Shown in pieces: positions 10,940 to 18,243 of a stretch of DNA of 64,000 bases. Below the pieces are notes generated by a model. That model saw only the letters and a list, made by a program, of their open reading frames with translations, was not told where the DNA came from and did no database searches. Numbering within the stretch: position 1 is the stretch's first letter; every line of letters begins with the position of its first letter. The DNA comes from Gemmatimonadota bacterium (GTDB lineage: Bacteria > Gemmatimonadota > Gemmatimonadetes > Longimicrobiales > Gaopeijiaceae), in assembly GCA_016873995.1 (NCBI GenBank), contig VGVR01000001.1, forward strand, positions 1 through 64,000, in the 5' to 3' direction. The translations under genes and the position numbers were made by a program.

Positions 10940-12223
10940 TCAGGCCCTCGACCGCGCGTGGATCACCCTACGATAAAGCCGCGCGATTGCTTCCTGGGCG
11001 GCTCGCTCCCGGATGGCCTCGCGCCCGCCCACGAGGCTCAGGCGGTGCGACTCGACCTCGCCGTCCACGACCGTGGCGAGCCAGACCGTGCCCACAGGCT
11101 TCTCGGCCGTCCCGCCCCCGGGGCCCGCGACCCCCGTGATGCCGATGCCGGCATCCGCGCCGAAGCGCTCGGCGACACCCCGCGCCATTTGGCGGGCCAC
11201 CTCCTCCGATACCGCGCCCTGCTCGCGGAGCGTCTCGTCCGATACACCGAGCTCGCCCACCTTGACGGCATTGTCGTACGCGACGACACCGCCCACGAAC
11301 ACCTCCGACGACCCCGCCCGGTCCGTGATGCGCTTGGCGATGAGACCGCCCGTGCAGCTCTCCGCCACGGCCACGCGCCTGCCGGTCGCTGCGAGCGCGG
11401 CGTTCAGGGCCTCGACCACGTCGCCGCTCTCGGCCTCGAAGCGCCAGGGCGCCACGACGGGGCCGATCGCTCGCTCGTAACGACCGAACCAAGCCGCGGC
11501 TTCATCCGCAGACACCCCGCGCGCCGACAGCCGCAAGTCGACGCCGCGCAGGTCGGGTAGGTACGCGAGCGTCACCGGTCCACGGTCCGCCGGCAGCTCG
11601 GCCTCCAACAGCTCTGCGAGCCTCGACTCCGCGACGCCGGTCGTGTGGATGACGCGGTGGTGTACCGGGGTCAGTCGATCGCCGAGTCGATTGCGCAGAA
11701 GTGCGCCGAGGTCGCCCTCGAAGATCCCGCGCAGCTCGCGCGGCACGCCCGGCAAGAGGACCACCAGCTTCGTGTCGACTTCGAGCGCGAGCCCTGGCGC
11801 CGTCCCGTTCGGGTTGCGCAGAATCGTCGCCCCTTCGGGCACCTCGGCCTGGCTGACGTTCAGGGCGGGCATCGTGGGCAGGCCGCGAGCGCGGAAAAGC
11901 GCCTCGAGCCGCCCCAGCAAGTCGCGGTCTACGTGAAGACGTCGGCCGAAGAGATCCGCCACCGCCTGCTTGGTGACGTCGTCGGCGGTGGGTCCCAATC
12001 CGCCCGACACCAGCACGAAGTCGGCGACGTCCAGCGCGGAGCGCACCGCGCCATGGATCTCGGCGGTGACGTCGCCCACGGTGAGCTTCCTCGCCACGGG
12101 CGCGCCCAGCGCCGCCAGCGAGCGCGCCAGCCAGGCGGCGTTCGTATCGACCGTCTCCCCGTAGAGCAGCTCGTTGCCTACGGTCACGATCGCCGCCACC
12201 GGAGCGGGCGCCGCGGTCTTCAC
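10940..12223 (-). CDS. cinA: CinA: NMN amidase / competence-damage protein
   Basis: A 427-residue two-domain protein. The N-terminal half is a MoaB-like COG1058 domain (TVGNELLYGETVDTN; SGGLGPTADD), which hydrolyses ADP-ribose in studied homologues. The C-terminal half is the nicotinamide-mononucleotide amidase (VAVAESCTGGLIAKRIT, GITGVAGPGGG). GTG start; no clear ribosome site. It lies 12 nt behind pgsA and is probably read through into grpE-dnaJ. Confidence 0.93.
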   Translation of the reverse strand: MKTAAPAPVAAIVTVGNELLYGETVDTNAAWLARSLAALGAPVARKLTVGDVTAEIHGAVRSALDVADFVLVSGGLGPTADDVTKQAVADLFGRRLHVDRDLLGRLEALFRARGLPTMPALNVSQAEVPEGATILRNPNGTAPGLALEVDTKLVVLLPGVPRELRGIFEGDLGALLRNRLGDRLTPVHHRVIHTTGVAESRLAELLEAELPADRGPVTLAYLPDLRGVDLRLSARGVSADEAAAWFGRYERAIGPVVAPWRFEAESGDVVEALNAALAATGRRVAVAESCTGGLIAKRITDRAGSSEVFVGGVVAYDNAVKVGELGVSDETLREQGAVSEEVARQMARGVAERFGADAGIGITGVAGPGGGTAEKPVGTVWLATVVDGEVESHRLSLVGGREAIRERAAQEAIARLYRRVIHARSRA

Positions 12224-12235
12224 GCAATCACGACG

Positions 12236-12880
12236 TCAGTTGCGGATACCTACGACCGCGCGGTACGACCAGAGGTAGTCGAGCATGGAGTACACCGTCA
12301 GCACCACCGCGAGTGCGAGCATCACTCCGATCCACGCTCCGTGGAACTGCGCCCAGAAGCCCCATGCCGGTCCGCCCCAGCCGCGCGCCTGCGCGGTCAT
12401 GCGTAACGGATACCAGAGGAGCAGCCCTCCAACGAAGAGGGCCTGGAAGAGCGCCTTCCGCTTTCCCGACTTGCCCGCGGGGATGACCACCCCGCGGCGA
12501 ACCGCGTAGCTGCGAAACAGTGTGATGAACAGCTCCCGACCGAAGATGACGACCATGACCCACATGGGCATCGCCCCCCACCACGGAATCAAGCCCTCCT
12601 CCGTCCCCCGATTGGATACCACATAGAAGGGCACGAACGTCGCCACGAGGAGAAGCTTGTCCGCGATCGGGTCGAGAAGCTTGCCCGTATCCGTGATCAT
12701 GTCGTACCGACGCGCGAGCCAGCCATCCCAGACGTCCGAGAGCCCGGCGACCACGAAGAGCACGAATGCCCACGTACGTGCGCCGATGCCGGGCGCGATC
12801 GCGAGCACGAAGATGACGGGGCAGGCCGCGATGCGCGCGACGGTAATGATGTTCGGGAGGGTGAAGCGGCTCCCTGACAC
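12236..12880 (-). CDS. pgsA: CDP-diacylglycerol-glycerol-3-phosphate phosphatidyltransferase
   Basis: A 214-residue membrane enzyme making phosphatidylglycerol phosphate. The CDP-alcohol phosphotransferase motif D-G-x2-A-R-x8-G-x3-D-x3-D is present as DGWLARRYDMITDTGKLLDP. Several hydrophobic helices flank it. I chose the GTG at 12880 because a strong GGAGG site lies 6 nt upstream (12887-12891) and the family N-terminus (FTLPNIITVARI) follows at once; an in-frame start at 12934 would overlap the upstream gene. Confidence 0.92.
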   Translation of the reverse strand: MSGSRFTLPNIITVARIAACPVIFVLAIAPGIGARTWAFVLFVVAGLSDVWDGWLARRYDMITDTGKLLDPIADKLLLVATFVPFYVVSNRGTEEGLIPWWGAMPMWVMVVIFGRELFITLFRSYAVRRGVVIPAGKSGKRKALFQALFVGGLLLWYPLRMTAQARGWGGPAWGFWAQFHGAWIGVMLALAVVLTVYSMLDYLWSYRAVVGIRN

Positions 12881-12897
12881 CGGATGCCTCCGACCTG

Positions 12898-13380
12898 CTA
12901 CGAGAGAGACTGAACGACCAGCTTGCTCACGCACGAGAGCGTCTCGAACACACCCTTACCTTGGGTGGCGACGCCCTCGAAGTCCGGCACGCCCATCGGG
13001 TTGATCTGCGCCCGCAGCTCCGCGGGGGTCAGTACCCCAGGCATGTCGCGCTTGTTGTACTGGATCGCGAACGGGATCTTGTCGAGCTCGTATCCGTACG
13101 TCTCGAGGTTCTCGTACAGATTGTGCATGGCCTCGATGTTGGCTTCGGCGCGGGAAGCTTGCGAGTCGGCAACGAACACCAAGCCGTCGACACCCTTGAG
13201 GATGAGTCGCCGGCTCGCGTTGTAGTACACCTGCCATGGCACGGTGATGTTTCGTGGAGCCAAGTGATCTTCGGTCGATGCTCGTAGGTGGGGACGCTGG
13301 GCCGATTTGCCCGGGGCGGCGCCCGGCCAGCGGCTCATAAACTCGGCCCGGCCGCCCCAGGGGGCAAGGTTCTTGGGCAC
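12898..13380 (-). pseudogene. MglA-like small GTPase remnant lacking the P-loop half
   Basis: The frame from about residue 46 to the end is clearly MglA (a Ras-like polarity/motility GTPase): YYNASRRLILKGVDG, VFVADSQASR, QYNKRDMPG (the G4 NKxD motif) and a family-like tail. The first third does not match: there is no Gly-rich P-loop (GPGLGGKTT in MglA), no switch I, and the usual TVPGQ is TVPWQ. Intact MglA proteins are about 195 residues, this is 160 with an unrelated N-terminus. No other frame upstream restores the missing half. It cannot bind GTP normally. Likely a deletion product; GTG 13380 is only the first available start. pgsA follows 17 nt downstream. Confidence 0.65.
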
Positions 13381-13383
13381 GGG

Positions 13384-13698
13384 CTATGCAGTTCCTCCGC
13401 CGACCTCGACCGGGGGTGCACCGACCTCCGACGTCATCCGCTCGATGATCGCCTGGGCCCGGGCACGCAGGTGCCGGCGGGGCTCCCAGGCCACGAAGTC
13501 TCGAAGCAGCCGAATCGCGTCCACCGAGGCCGGCTCATTGCCCATGTGACCCAGGGCAGCAAGCCGACGGAAGGGGCGCGGACTGAAGAGATCGCGGCGG
13601 TGTAGGTGGATCTGGCGCCGCATGATATAGACCGCGAGCGCGCCCGCGGCCGCCGCGGCCAGCACCGTGGCCACCAGCACTTTGGTCGACTTCTTCAT
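13384..13698 (-). CDS. small membrane-anchored protein of unknown function
   Basis: A 104-residue protein with one N-terminal transmembrane helix (about residues 7-27) behind KKSTK and a soluble helical part (RLAALGHMGNEPASVDAIRL) that looks like a single HEAT-type helical repeat. It begins 1 nt after recR and ends just before the MglA remnant. I do not recognise a characterised family. In this gene neighbourhood a roadblock-type MglB partner of MglA would be expected, and none is present. Confidence 0.7.
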   Translation of the reverse strand: MKKSTKVLVATVLAAAAAGALAVYIMRRQIHLHRRDLFSPRPFRRLAALGHMGNEPASVDAIRLLRDFVAWEPRRHLRARAQAIIERMTSEVGAPPVEVGGGTA

Positions 13699-13699
13699 G

Positions 13700-14293
13700 T
13701 CACATCTCCCGTCGGCCGGCGAGGGCCTGTGCGATCGTCGATCCGTCCACGTACTCGAGGTCGCTCCCGACCGGTATGCCGCGCGCCAACCGGGTCACTC
13801 GGGGGCCGAGCGCGCGAATCTGCCCCTCGAGGTACACGGCCGTTGCCTCGCCTTCGACGCTCGCGTTCGTGGCTACGATCACTTCCCGGACCTCCCCTTG
13901 AGCATCGGCGATTCGTCGCAGGAGTGAAGCCACGTTGAGCTCCTCGGGTCCAACGCCATCGAGCGGCGACAGCCTACCCCCGAGGACGTGGAAGATCCCC
14001 CGAAACTGCCCGGTTCGCTCGATCGCTCCAACCTCGTAAGCCTCCTCCACCACACAGAGGACCGAGCGATCGCGCTTCGGGTTCGCGCAGATCTCGCAGA
14101 GCTCGTCCTCGGAGAAGTTACCGCACGCCCTGCACGGCCGGATGCGTTCGGCGAGCTCCACGAGGGAGCGTGACAAGCGCATCGTGTCCTCGCGCGAGCC
14201 CTTGAGCAGGTGGTGCACGAGCCTGAGCGCGGTCTTCTGACCTACGCCCGGAAGCCGCGAGAGCTCGCCTGTGAGGCGGTCGATCACCGACAC
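13700..14293 (-). CDS. recR: recombination mediator RecR
   Basis: A 197-residue protein of the RecFOR pathway that loads RecA at single-strand gaps. A helix-hairpin-helix (LSRLPGVGQKTALRL) is at residues 11-25, a four-cysteine zinc finger at Cys54, 57, 66 and 69, and a TOPRIM domain (VVEEAYEVGAIERTG) follows. Downstream of ybaB on the same strand, the common dnaX-ybaB-recR order. Confidence 0.97.
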   Translation of the reverse strand: MSVIDRLTGELSRLPGVGQKTALRLVHHLLKGSREDTMRLSRSLVELAERIRPCRACGNFSEDELCEICANPKRDRSVLCVVEEAYEVGAIERTGQFRGIFHVLGGRLSPLDGVGPEELNVASLLRRIADAQGEVREVIVATNASVEGEATAVYLEGQIRALGPRVTRLARGIPVGSDLEYVDGSTIAQALAGRREM

Positions 14294-14373
14294 GGGAAGG
14301 TCCAGACGCCGTTAGCCGGTGGCTCGAGAACGGGGGCGCCCCGCGTGGCGAGCGCCACGGAACCGGCGACCGG

Positions 14374-14700
14374 TCAGAAGAGCTTGGGGAGACCGGGCAG
14401 GTTCAGCGGCAATCCGCCGGTCGCGCGGCGCATCTCCTGCTCGTAGGCCGCGCGGGCCTTGCCCTGAGCCTCCCTGACGGCCCCGAGGACCAGGTCCTCG
14501 AGCATCTCGACGTCCCGGGCGTCCACGCAGGTGGGATCGATCTGAACGCGCTTGATCTCCCCCTTTCCATCGACCGTCACGGTGACCATGCCTCCGCCCG
14601 AGGACGCCGTGAGCTGCGTCGACTCGAGCGACTGCTGCAGCTCGGTCATCTTCGCCTGGAACTGCTGGCTGAGCCGCATCAGCTGCTGGAGATCGGTCAT
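14374..14700 (-). CDS. YbaB/EbfC nucleoid-associated protein
   Basis: A 108-residue DNA-binding protein of the YbaB/EbfC family. The N-terminal coiled helix (QLMRLSQQFQAKMTELQQ) leads into a beta sheet (GGGMVTVTVDGKGEIKRVQID) and a second helix (MLEDLVLGAVREAQGKARA), matching the family along its whole length. It starts 4 nt behind dnaX and precedes recR by 80 nt. Confidence 0.95.
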   Translation of the reverse strand: MTDLQQLMRLSQQFQAKMTELQQSLESTQLTASSGGGMVTVTVDGKGEIKRVQIDPTCVDARDVEMLEDLVLGAVREAQGKARAAYEQEMRRATGGLPLNLPGLPKLF

Positions 14701-14704
14701 GGCA

Positions 14705-16477
14705 CTACTCCATCAGTTCGAGGTCGAGTTCTTCTACAGCCTTCTGCAGGCGCGGTTCCTGGCTGTACATGGCCGTGAGCGTGTGGTCGCGCACCTCCGC
14801 TTCCGTGACTCGCGGACCCTTCTGTCGCGGTGCTTCGGGCGCCTCGAGCACGAGCTCCGCGGGCCTCCCCAGAAACGGGGCGAGTCCCTCGCGAATGGCG
14901 TTTTGCACCGCCGGTTCGCGCAACCGTTCCGAAGCGGGCACGGCCACGTTCGCGATCAGAACCCTACCCTCGGCGTCCTCGCTGACCTTCGCCGAGCGCA
15001 GGAACGCCGAGAGTCCCTTGGGCACGCCGCTCCCAGCGTCGAGCCACGCGCTCCACGCGGCCTCGGCCGACGTCGCAGCCGTGGCCGCGGGAGCGGCCGG
15101 CCGCGCGGGCTTCGCTTGCGCCGACGACGATGCAGGCGTGGTCGACGCGGGCGCCGCTCGTGACTCGGTGGTGGCCACCGAGGCCCCGGAGCCAGCCGGT
15201 CGTGCGGATGCTTCCCCAGACCGCGGCTTGGGCGCCGCCCCAGCGGACACGGCCCCGGCCGTTGGGGTGCCGCGAGCCGGTGGCGCGCTGGTCCCAGCGC
15301 CCGAAGCAGCGGGCGGGCCCGGAGGTGCACCGCCGCCGAGCGCGGCGATCAGCTCCTCGAGCGCGACCGTACGGTCGAGGAAGCTCAGCCGAAGCAGGAG
15401 CATCTCGATCGGGAGGCGCGGGTTCGGGCTGCGCCTGAGGCTCCCCTGGCTCTCCAACTCGGCGGCCGACGCGAGCATGCGTACCAGGTCGCTGGGCTCG
15501 AACCCCGCCGCTCGCTCGCTGAGCCCTCGGTGCAAATCCTCCCTCACGTCGATCGCGGCATCGGGAGAGAGGCGGATACGGAGCAGCAGCCTGAGAATGT
15601 CGAGAAGGCCATGGTAGAACTCGACGAGGTCGTACCCCTCGTCGACGAGGCGGTCCACGAGCCCGAAGACGTCACCGTGACGTCCTTCGGCGAGCACGTC
15701 GAGCAGCTCCAGGTACCGCTCCTCCTCGACCAACCCGAGCACGCGGCGCACCGACTCGGCGTCGACCTCTCCACCCGTGAGCGACATCACCTGGTCGAGC
15801 AGCGAGAGGGCGTCGCGCATACCCCCGTCGGCCTTGCGGCCCACGATGCGGAGCGCATCCTCGTCGGCGCTCACCCCCTCGCGGGCCAGCACCCCCTGCA
15901 GGCGCTCCACGATGTCGCCCACGCCGATCCTGCGGAAATCGAAGCGCTGGCACCGCGACAAGATGGGCGCTGCAGACTGCGCGATCTTCTGGGGCTCGGT
16001 GGTCGCGAACACGAAGATCACCCGCGGCGGCGGCTCCTCGAGGATCTTCAGCAGCGCATTCCACGCTTCGCGCGTGAGCATGTGCGCCTCGTCCACGATG
16101 TAGACCTTGTGGCGTCCCTCCGCGGACGGGGCATAGTGCGCGCGCTCGCGGAGCTCGCGGGCATCGTCGACGCCACGGTTGGAGGCAGCGTCGATCTCCA
16201 CCACGTCGAGGGCCGTGTGCCCACCCCAGATGCGCCCGCAGCTCTCGCACTGGCCACATGGCTCCCCCTCGGGAGTGCGATGGGGGCAGTTCAGGGCCAT
16301 CGCGAGCACGCGCGCGAGCGTCGTCTTCCCCACCCCGCGCGGCCCACAGAAGAGGTACGCGTGGCCGACTCGCCCCCCGGCCACCGCGCTCCGGAGCGTC
16401 TCCGAGACGTGCTCCTGGGTCGCCACCTCCGCGAAGGAGCGCGGACGGTACTTGGTGGCAAGCGCTATGTAGGCCAA
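14705..16477 (-). CDS. dnaX: DNA polymerase III subunit gamma/tau
   Basis: The clamp-loader ATPase subunit, 590 residues from this start. Walker A GPRGVGKT is at residues 45-52, a zinc-binding cysteine cluster (NCPHRTPEGEPCGQCESC) at about 63-76, and the DEAH-type Walker B (VYIVDEAHML) follows. The C-terminal third is an Ala/Pro-rich linker and a short tau-type domain. The TTG at 16477 starts exactly at the family N-terminus (AYIALATKYRPRSF); an ATG at 16558 lies inside the ffs RNA gene and would add unrelated residues. I see no A-rich slippery heptamer for a gamma frameshift. Confidence 0.93.
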   Translation of the reverse strand: MAYIALATKYRPRSFAEVATQEHVSETLRSAVAGGRVGHAYLFCGPRGVGKTTLARVLAMALNCPHRTPEGEPCGQCESCGRIWGGHTALDVVEIDAASNRGVDDARELRERAHYAPSAEGRHKVYIVDEAHMLTREAWNALLKILEEPPPRVIFVFATTEPQKIAQSAAPILSRCQRFDFRRIGVGDIVERLQGVLAREGVSADEDALRIVGRKADGGMRDALSLLDQVMSLTGGEVDAESVRRVLGLVEEERYLELLDVLAEGRHGDVFGLVDRLVDEGYDLVEFYHGLLDILRLLLRIRLSPDAAIDVREDLHRGLSERAAGFEPSDLVRMLASAAELESQGSLRRSPNPRLPIEMLLLRLSFLDRTVALEELIAALGGGAPPGPPAASGAGTSAPPARGTPTAGAVSAGAAPKPRSGEASARPAGSGASVATTESRAAPASTTPASSSAQAKPARPAAPAATAATSAEAAWSAWLDAGSGVPKGLSAFLRSAKVSEDAEGRVLIANVAVPASERLREPAVQNAIREGLAPFLGRPAELVLEAPEAPRQKGPRVTEAEVRDHTLTAMYSQEPRLQKAVEELDLELME

Positions 16478-16524
16478 TCGATTACGGCTTTCGGCTCGAG
16501 TCCCGTGGGACGTTCGAGGGGAAG

Positions 16525-16530
16525 AAAAAT
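16525..16530 (-). terminator. T-tract terminating ffs
   Basis: Directly after the closing stem of the SRP RNA the minus strand reads ATTTTT, so the terminal RNA helix plus this U-run forms an intrinsic terminator. It also separates ffs from the dnaX leader. Confidence 0.75.
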
Positions 16531-16626
16531 GCCCCAGGCGACCCGCAGCGACGATCACCGCACTTACCGCTGCTGCCTGCGGGGCCCTGACGGGATTCGT
16601 GAGCTTTCGCCCTGCGGACCTGGGGC
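16531..16626 (-). ncRNA. ffs: small signal recognition particle RNA (4.5S type)
   Basis: A 96-nt RNA with the SRP signature: GTCAGG on the 5' side of the helix 8 internal loop and AGCAGC on the 3' side, joined by GCC/GGC around a short apical loop. The ends pair perfectly (gccccagg at the 5' end with cctggggc at the 3' end), then a second helix (ccgcag with ctgcgg). A T-tract follows and a good promoter precedes it. The position just upstream of dnaX is a familiar one for ffs. The apical loop (CCGCA) is not a standard GGAA tetraloop, which is the only odd part. Confidence 0.88.
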
Positions 16627-16632
16627 ACGACG

Positions 16633-16661
16633 AAGCTACCCGGGGGGCCCCGGGGGGTCAA
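16633..16661 (-). promoter_or_regulatory. sigma70-type promoter of ffs
   Basis: The minus strand has TTGACC (16661-16656), a 17-nt spacer made only of G and C, then TAGCTT (16638-16633), and the RNA 5' end 7 nt further. The -35 box contains the TGA stop codon of yraN. Confidence 0.8.
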
Positions 16662-17044
16662 CGCGGAGCGTCGGGTCTCCACGCGTCCTCGATGTGCTCG
16701 ATGCGCACGTCGGAGCCGGCCACGGTGACGGCGAGCACGTCGAAGCGGACGTCCACGTCGTTCAGCCGGTGTCGCCAGAGGTACTCGCGGGCCACGATCT
16801 CGATCTCCCGCCGCTTCAGACGCGTCACCGCGTCCTCGGGGGCCCCGAAGCCGGTGCCTGCCCTCGTCTTCACTTCGACGAACGCCACCAGGTCGCGGCG
16901 GCGCACGACCAAGTCGACCTCCCGTCGGCCGAAGCGGTAGTTGCTCGCCTGGACGGTCCATCCCCGGTCGACCAGCCACGCCTTCGCGCGCGCCTCGCCG
17001 AAGCGGCCCAAGGCGTGTGGCGGGTGACCGGAATTCGGGGGCAT
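16658..17044 (-). CDS. YraN/UPF0102 family nuclease-like protein
   Basis: A 128-residue protein with the Holliday-junction-resolvase-like core of the YraN family: GRFGEARAKAWLVDRGW, then NYRFGRREVDLVVRRRD, then VAFVEVKTR, which supplies the E..D..ExK nuclease residues. The cellular role of the family is not settled. Its stop codon is part of the ffs promoter. Confidence 0.9.
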   Translation of the reverse strand: MPPNSGHPPHALGRFGEARAKAWLVDRGWTVQASNYRFGRREVDLVVRRRDLVAFVEVKTRAGTGFGAPEDAVTRLKRREIEIVAREYLWRHRLNDVDVRFDVLAVTVAGSDVRIEHIEDAWRPDAPR

Positions 17045-17193
17045 GCCGTACCATTACCCGGCCTCCGGGACGCGAACATGGCGCCGTGGGACCGCCGAAC
17101 GTCTGAGCACCGCGGCGAGCGTGGTCGCCAGCCAGGGCGAGGCCACGGGAGTGCCGCTGCCGTCCTTCGCCGCACCCGCGTGGCGGCGCGCCG

Positions 17194-18240
17194 CTACCCT
17201 GTCCGACCGCGGACGAGCGAAGGTGTCACACCCCGACCGATGGCCCGCGCGATGACCGTGATCTGCGTCATGAGCTCGGCGAACTGATCGGGGAGGAGCG
17301 ACTGAGCCCCGTCCGACATGGCCTTGGGCGGATTCTGGTGCACCTCGACGATGAGCCCGTCGGCGCCGGCGGCAACTGCGGCCCGCCCCATGGGGATCAC
17401 TTTGGCCCGCAGCCCCGTGCCGTGGCTCGGGTCCGCGATGATGGGGAGATGCGACAGCGCCTTCACGACCGGAATGGCCGTGAGGTCGAGAAGGTTGCGA
17501 GTGTGCGTGTCGAAGCTGCGGATCCCACGCTCGCACAGAATGACGTGGTCGTTCCCCTCCGCCAGGATGTACTCGGCAGCCAGGAGCAGCTCGTCGATGG
17601 TGGCCGCTAGCCCGCGCTTGAGCAGCACCGGCTTCCCCGTCTTCCCCGCTCGGCGCAGGAGCGGGTAGTTCTGCATGTTGCGCGCGCCGATCTGAATGAT
17701 GTCGGCGTACTCGGCCACCAAGTCCGCCCCCTCGGGGTCGAGCGCCTCGGTGACGATGGCGAGCCCCGTCTCTTCGCGAGCCTTGGCGAGCTGCTCGAGC
17801 CCCGCACGGCCGAGTCCCTGGAAGGCGTAGGGCGAGGTGCGCGGCTTGAACGCCCCTCCCCGGAGCACGGTGGCGCCCATGGCCCGCAGTCGGTGCGCGA
17901 TGTCGAGGATCTGCGCCTCGCCCTCCACGGCGCACGGACCCGCCATGACCACGATTTCCGAGCCACCGATGCGCGTTCCGTTGGCGAGCGTGACGACGGT
18001 GTCGGCCTCTCTCCACTCGCGCGAAACCTGCTTGTAGGGGTGAGTGACCGGGATGACCTCGAGCACACCGTCCAGTCCGAGCAGCCGACCCGAGTCCACG
18101 GCACCGTCGTTGCCGATCAGGCCGACCGCGGTGCGCTGCTCACCGGGAATCGGGCGCGCACCGTACCCCATCTCCTTGATGGTCGCGACCACCTCCTCTA
18201 TCTGGGAGGCGGATGCGCCGTGCTTCATGACGACCAACAT
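17194..18240 (-). CDS. aroF: 3-deoxy-7-phosphoheptulonate synthase (AroF/Thermotoga type)
   Basis: A 348-residue DAHP synthase, first enzyme of the shikimate pathway, condensing PEP and erythrose-4-phosphate. The N-terminal 70 residues form the ferredoxin-like regulatory domain seen in Thermotoga-type enzymes ([19 protein letters not shown]). The barrel follows with [43 protein letters not shown] and ADPSHGTG. The regulatory domain suggests feedback control by aromatic amino acids. It starts 3 nt after smc ends. Confidence 0.93.
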   Translation of the reverse strand: MLVVMKHGASASQIEEVVATIKEMGYGARPIPGEQRTAVGLIGNDGAVDSGRLLGLDGVLEVIPVTHPYKQVSREWREADTVVTLANGTRIGGSEIVVMAGPCAVEGEAQILDIAHRLRAMGATVLRGGAFKPRTSPYAFQGLGRAGLEQLAKAREETGLAIVTEALDPEGADLVAEYADIIQIGARNMQNYPLLRRAGKTGKPVLLKRGLAATIDELLLAAEYILAEGNDHVILCERGIRSFDTHTRNLLDLTAIPVVKALSHLPIIADPSHGTGLRAKVIPMGRAAVAAGADGLIVEVHQNPPKAMSDGAQSLLPDQFAELMTQITVIARAIGRGVTPSLVRGRTG

Positions 18241-18243
18241 GGG

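Noticed and set aside
16478-16558. dnaX start at ATG 16558
   Set aside because: It lies inside the SRP RNA gene and adds residues not found in DnaX; TTG 16477 matches the family start.
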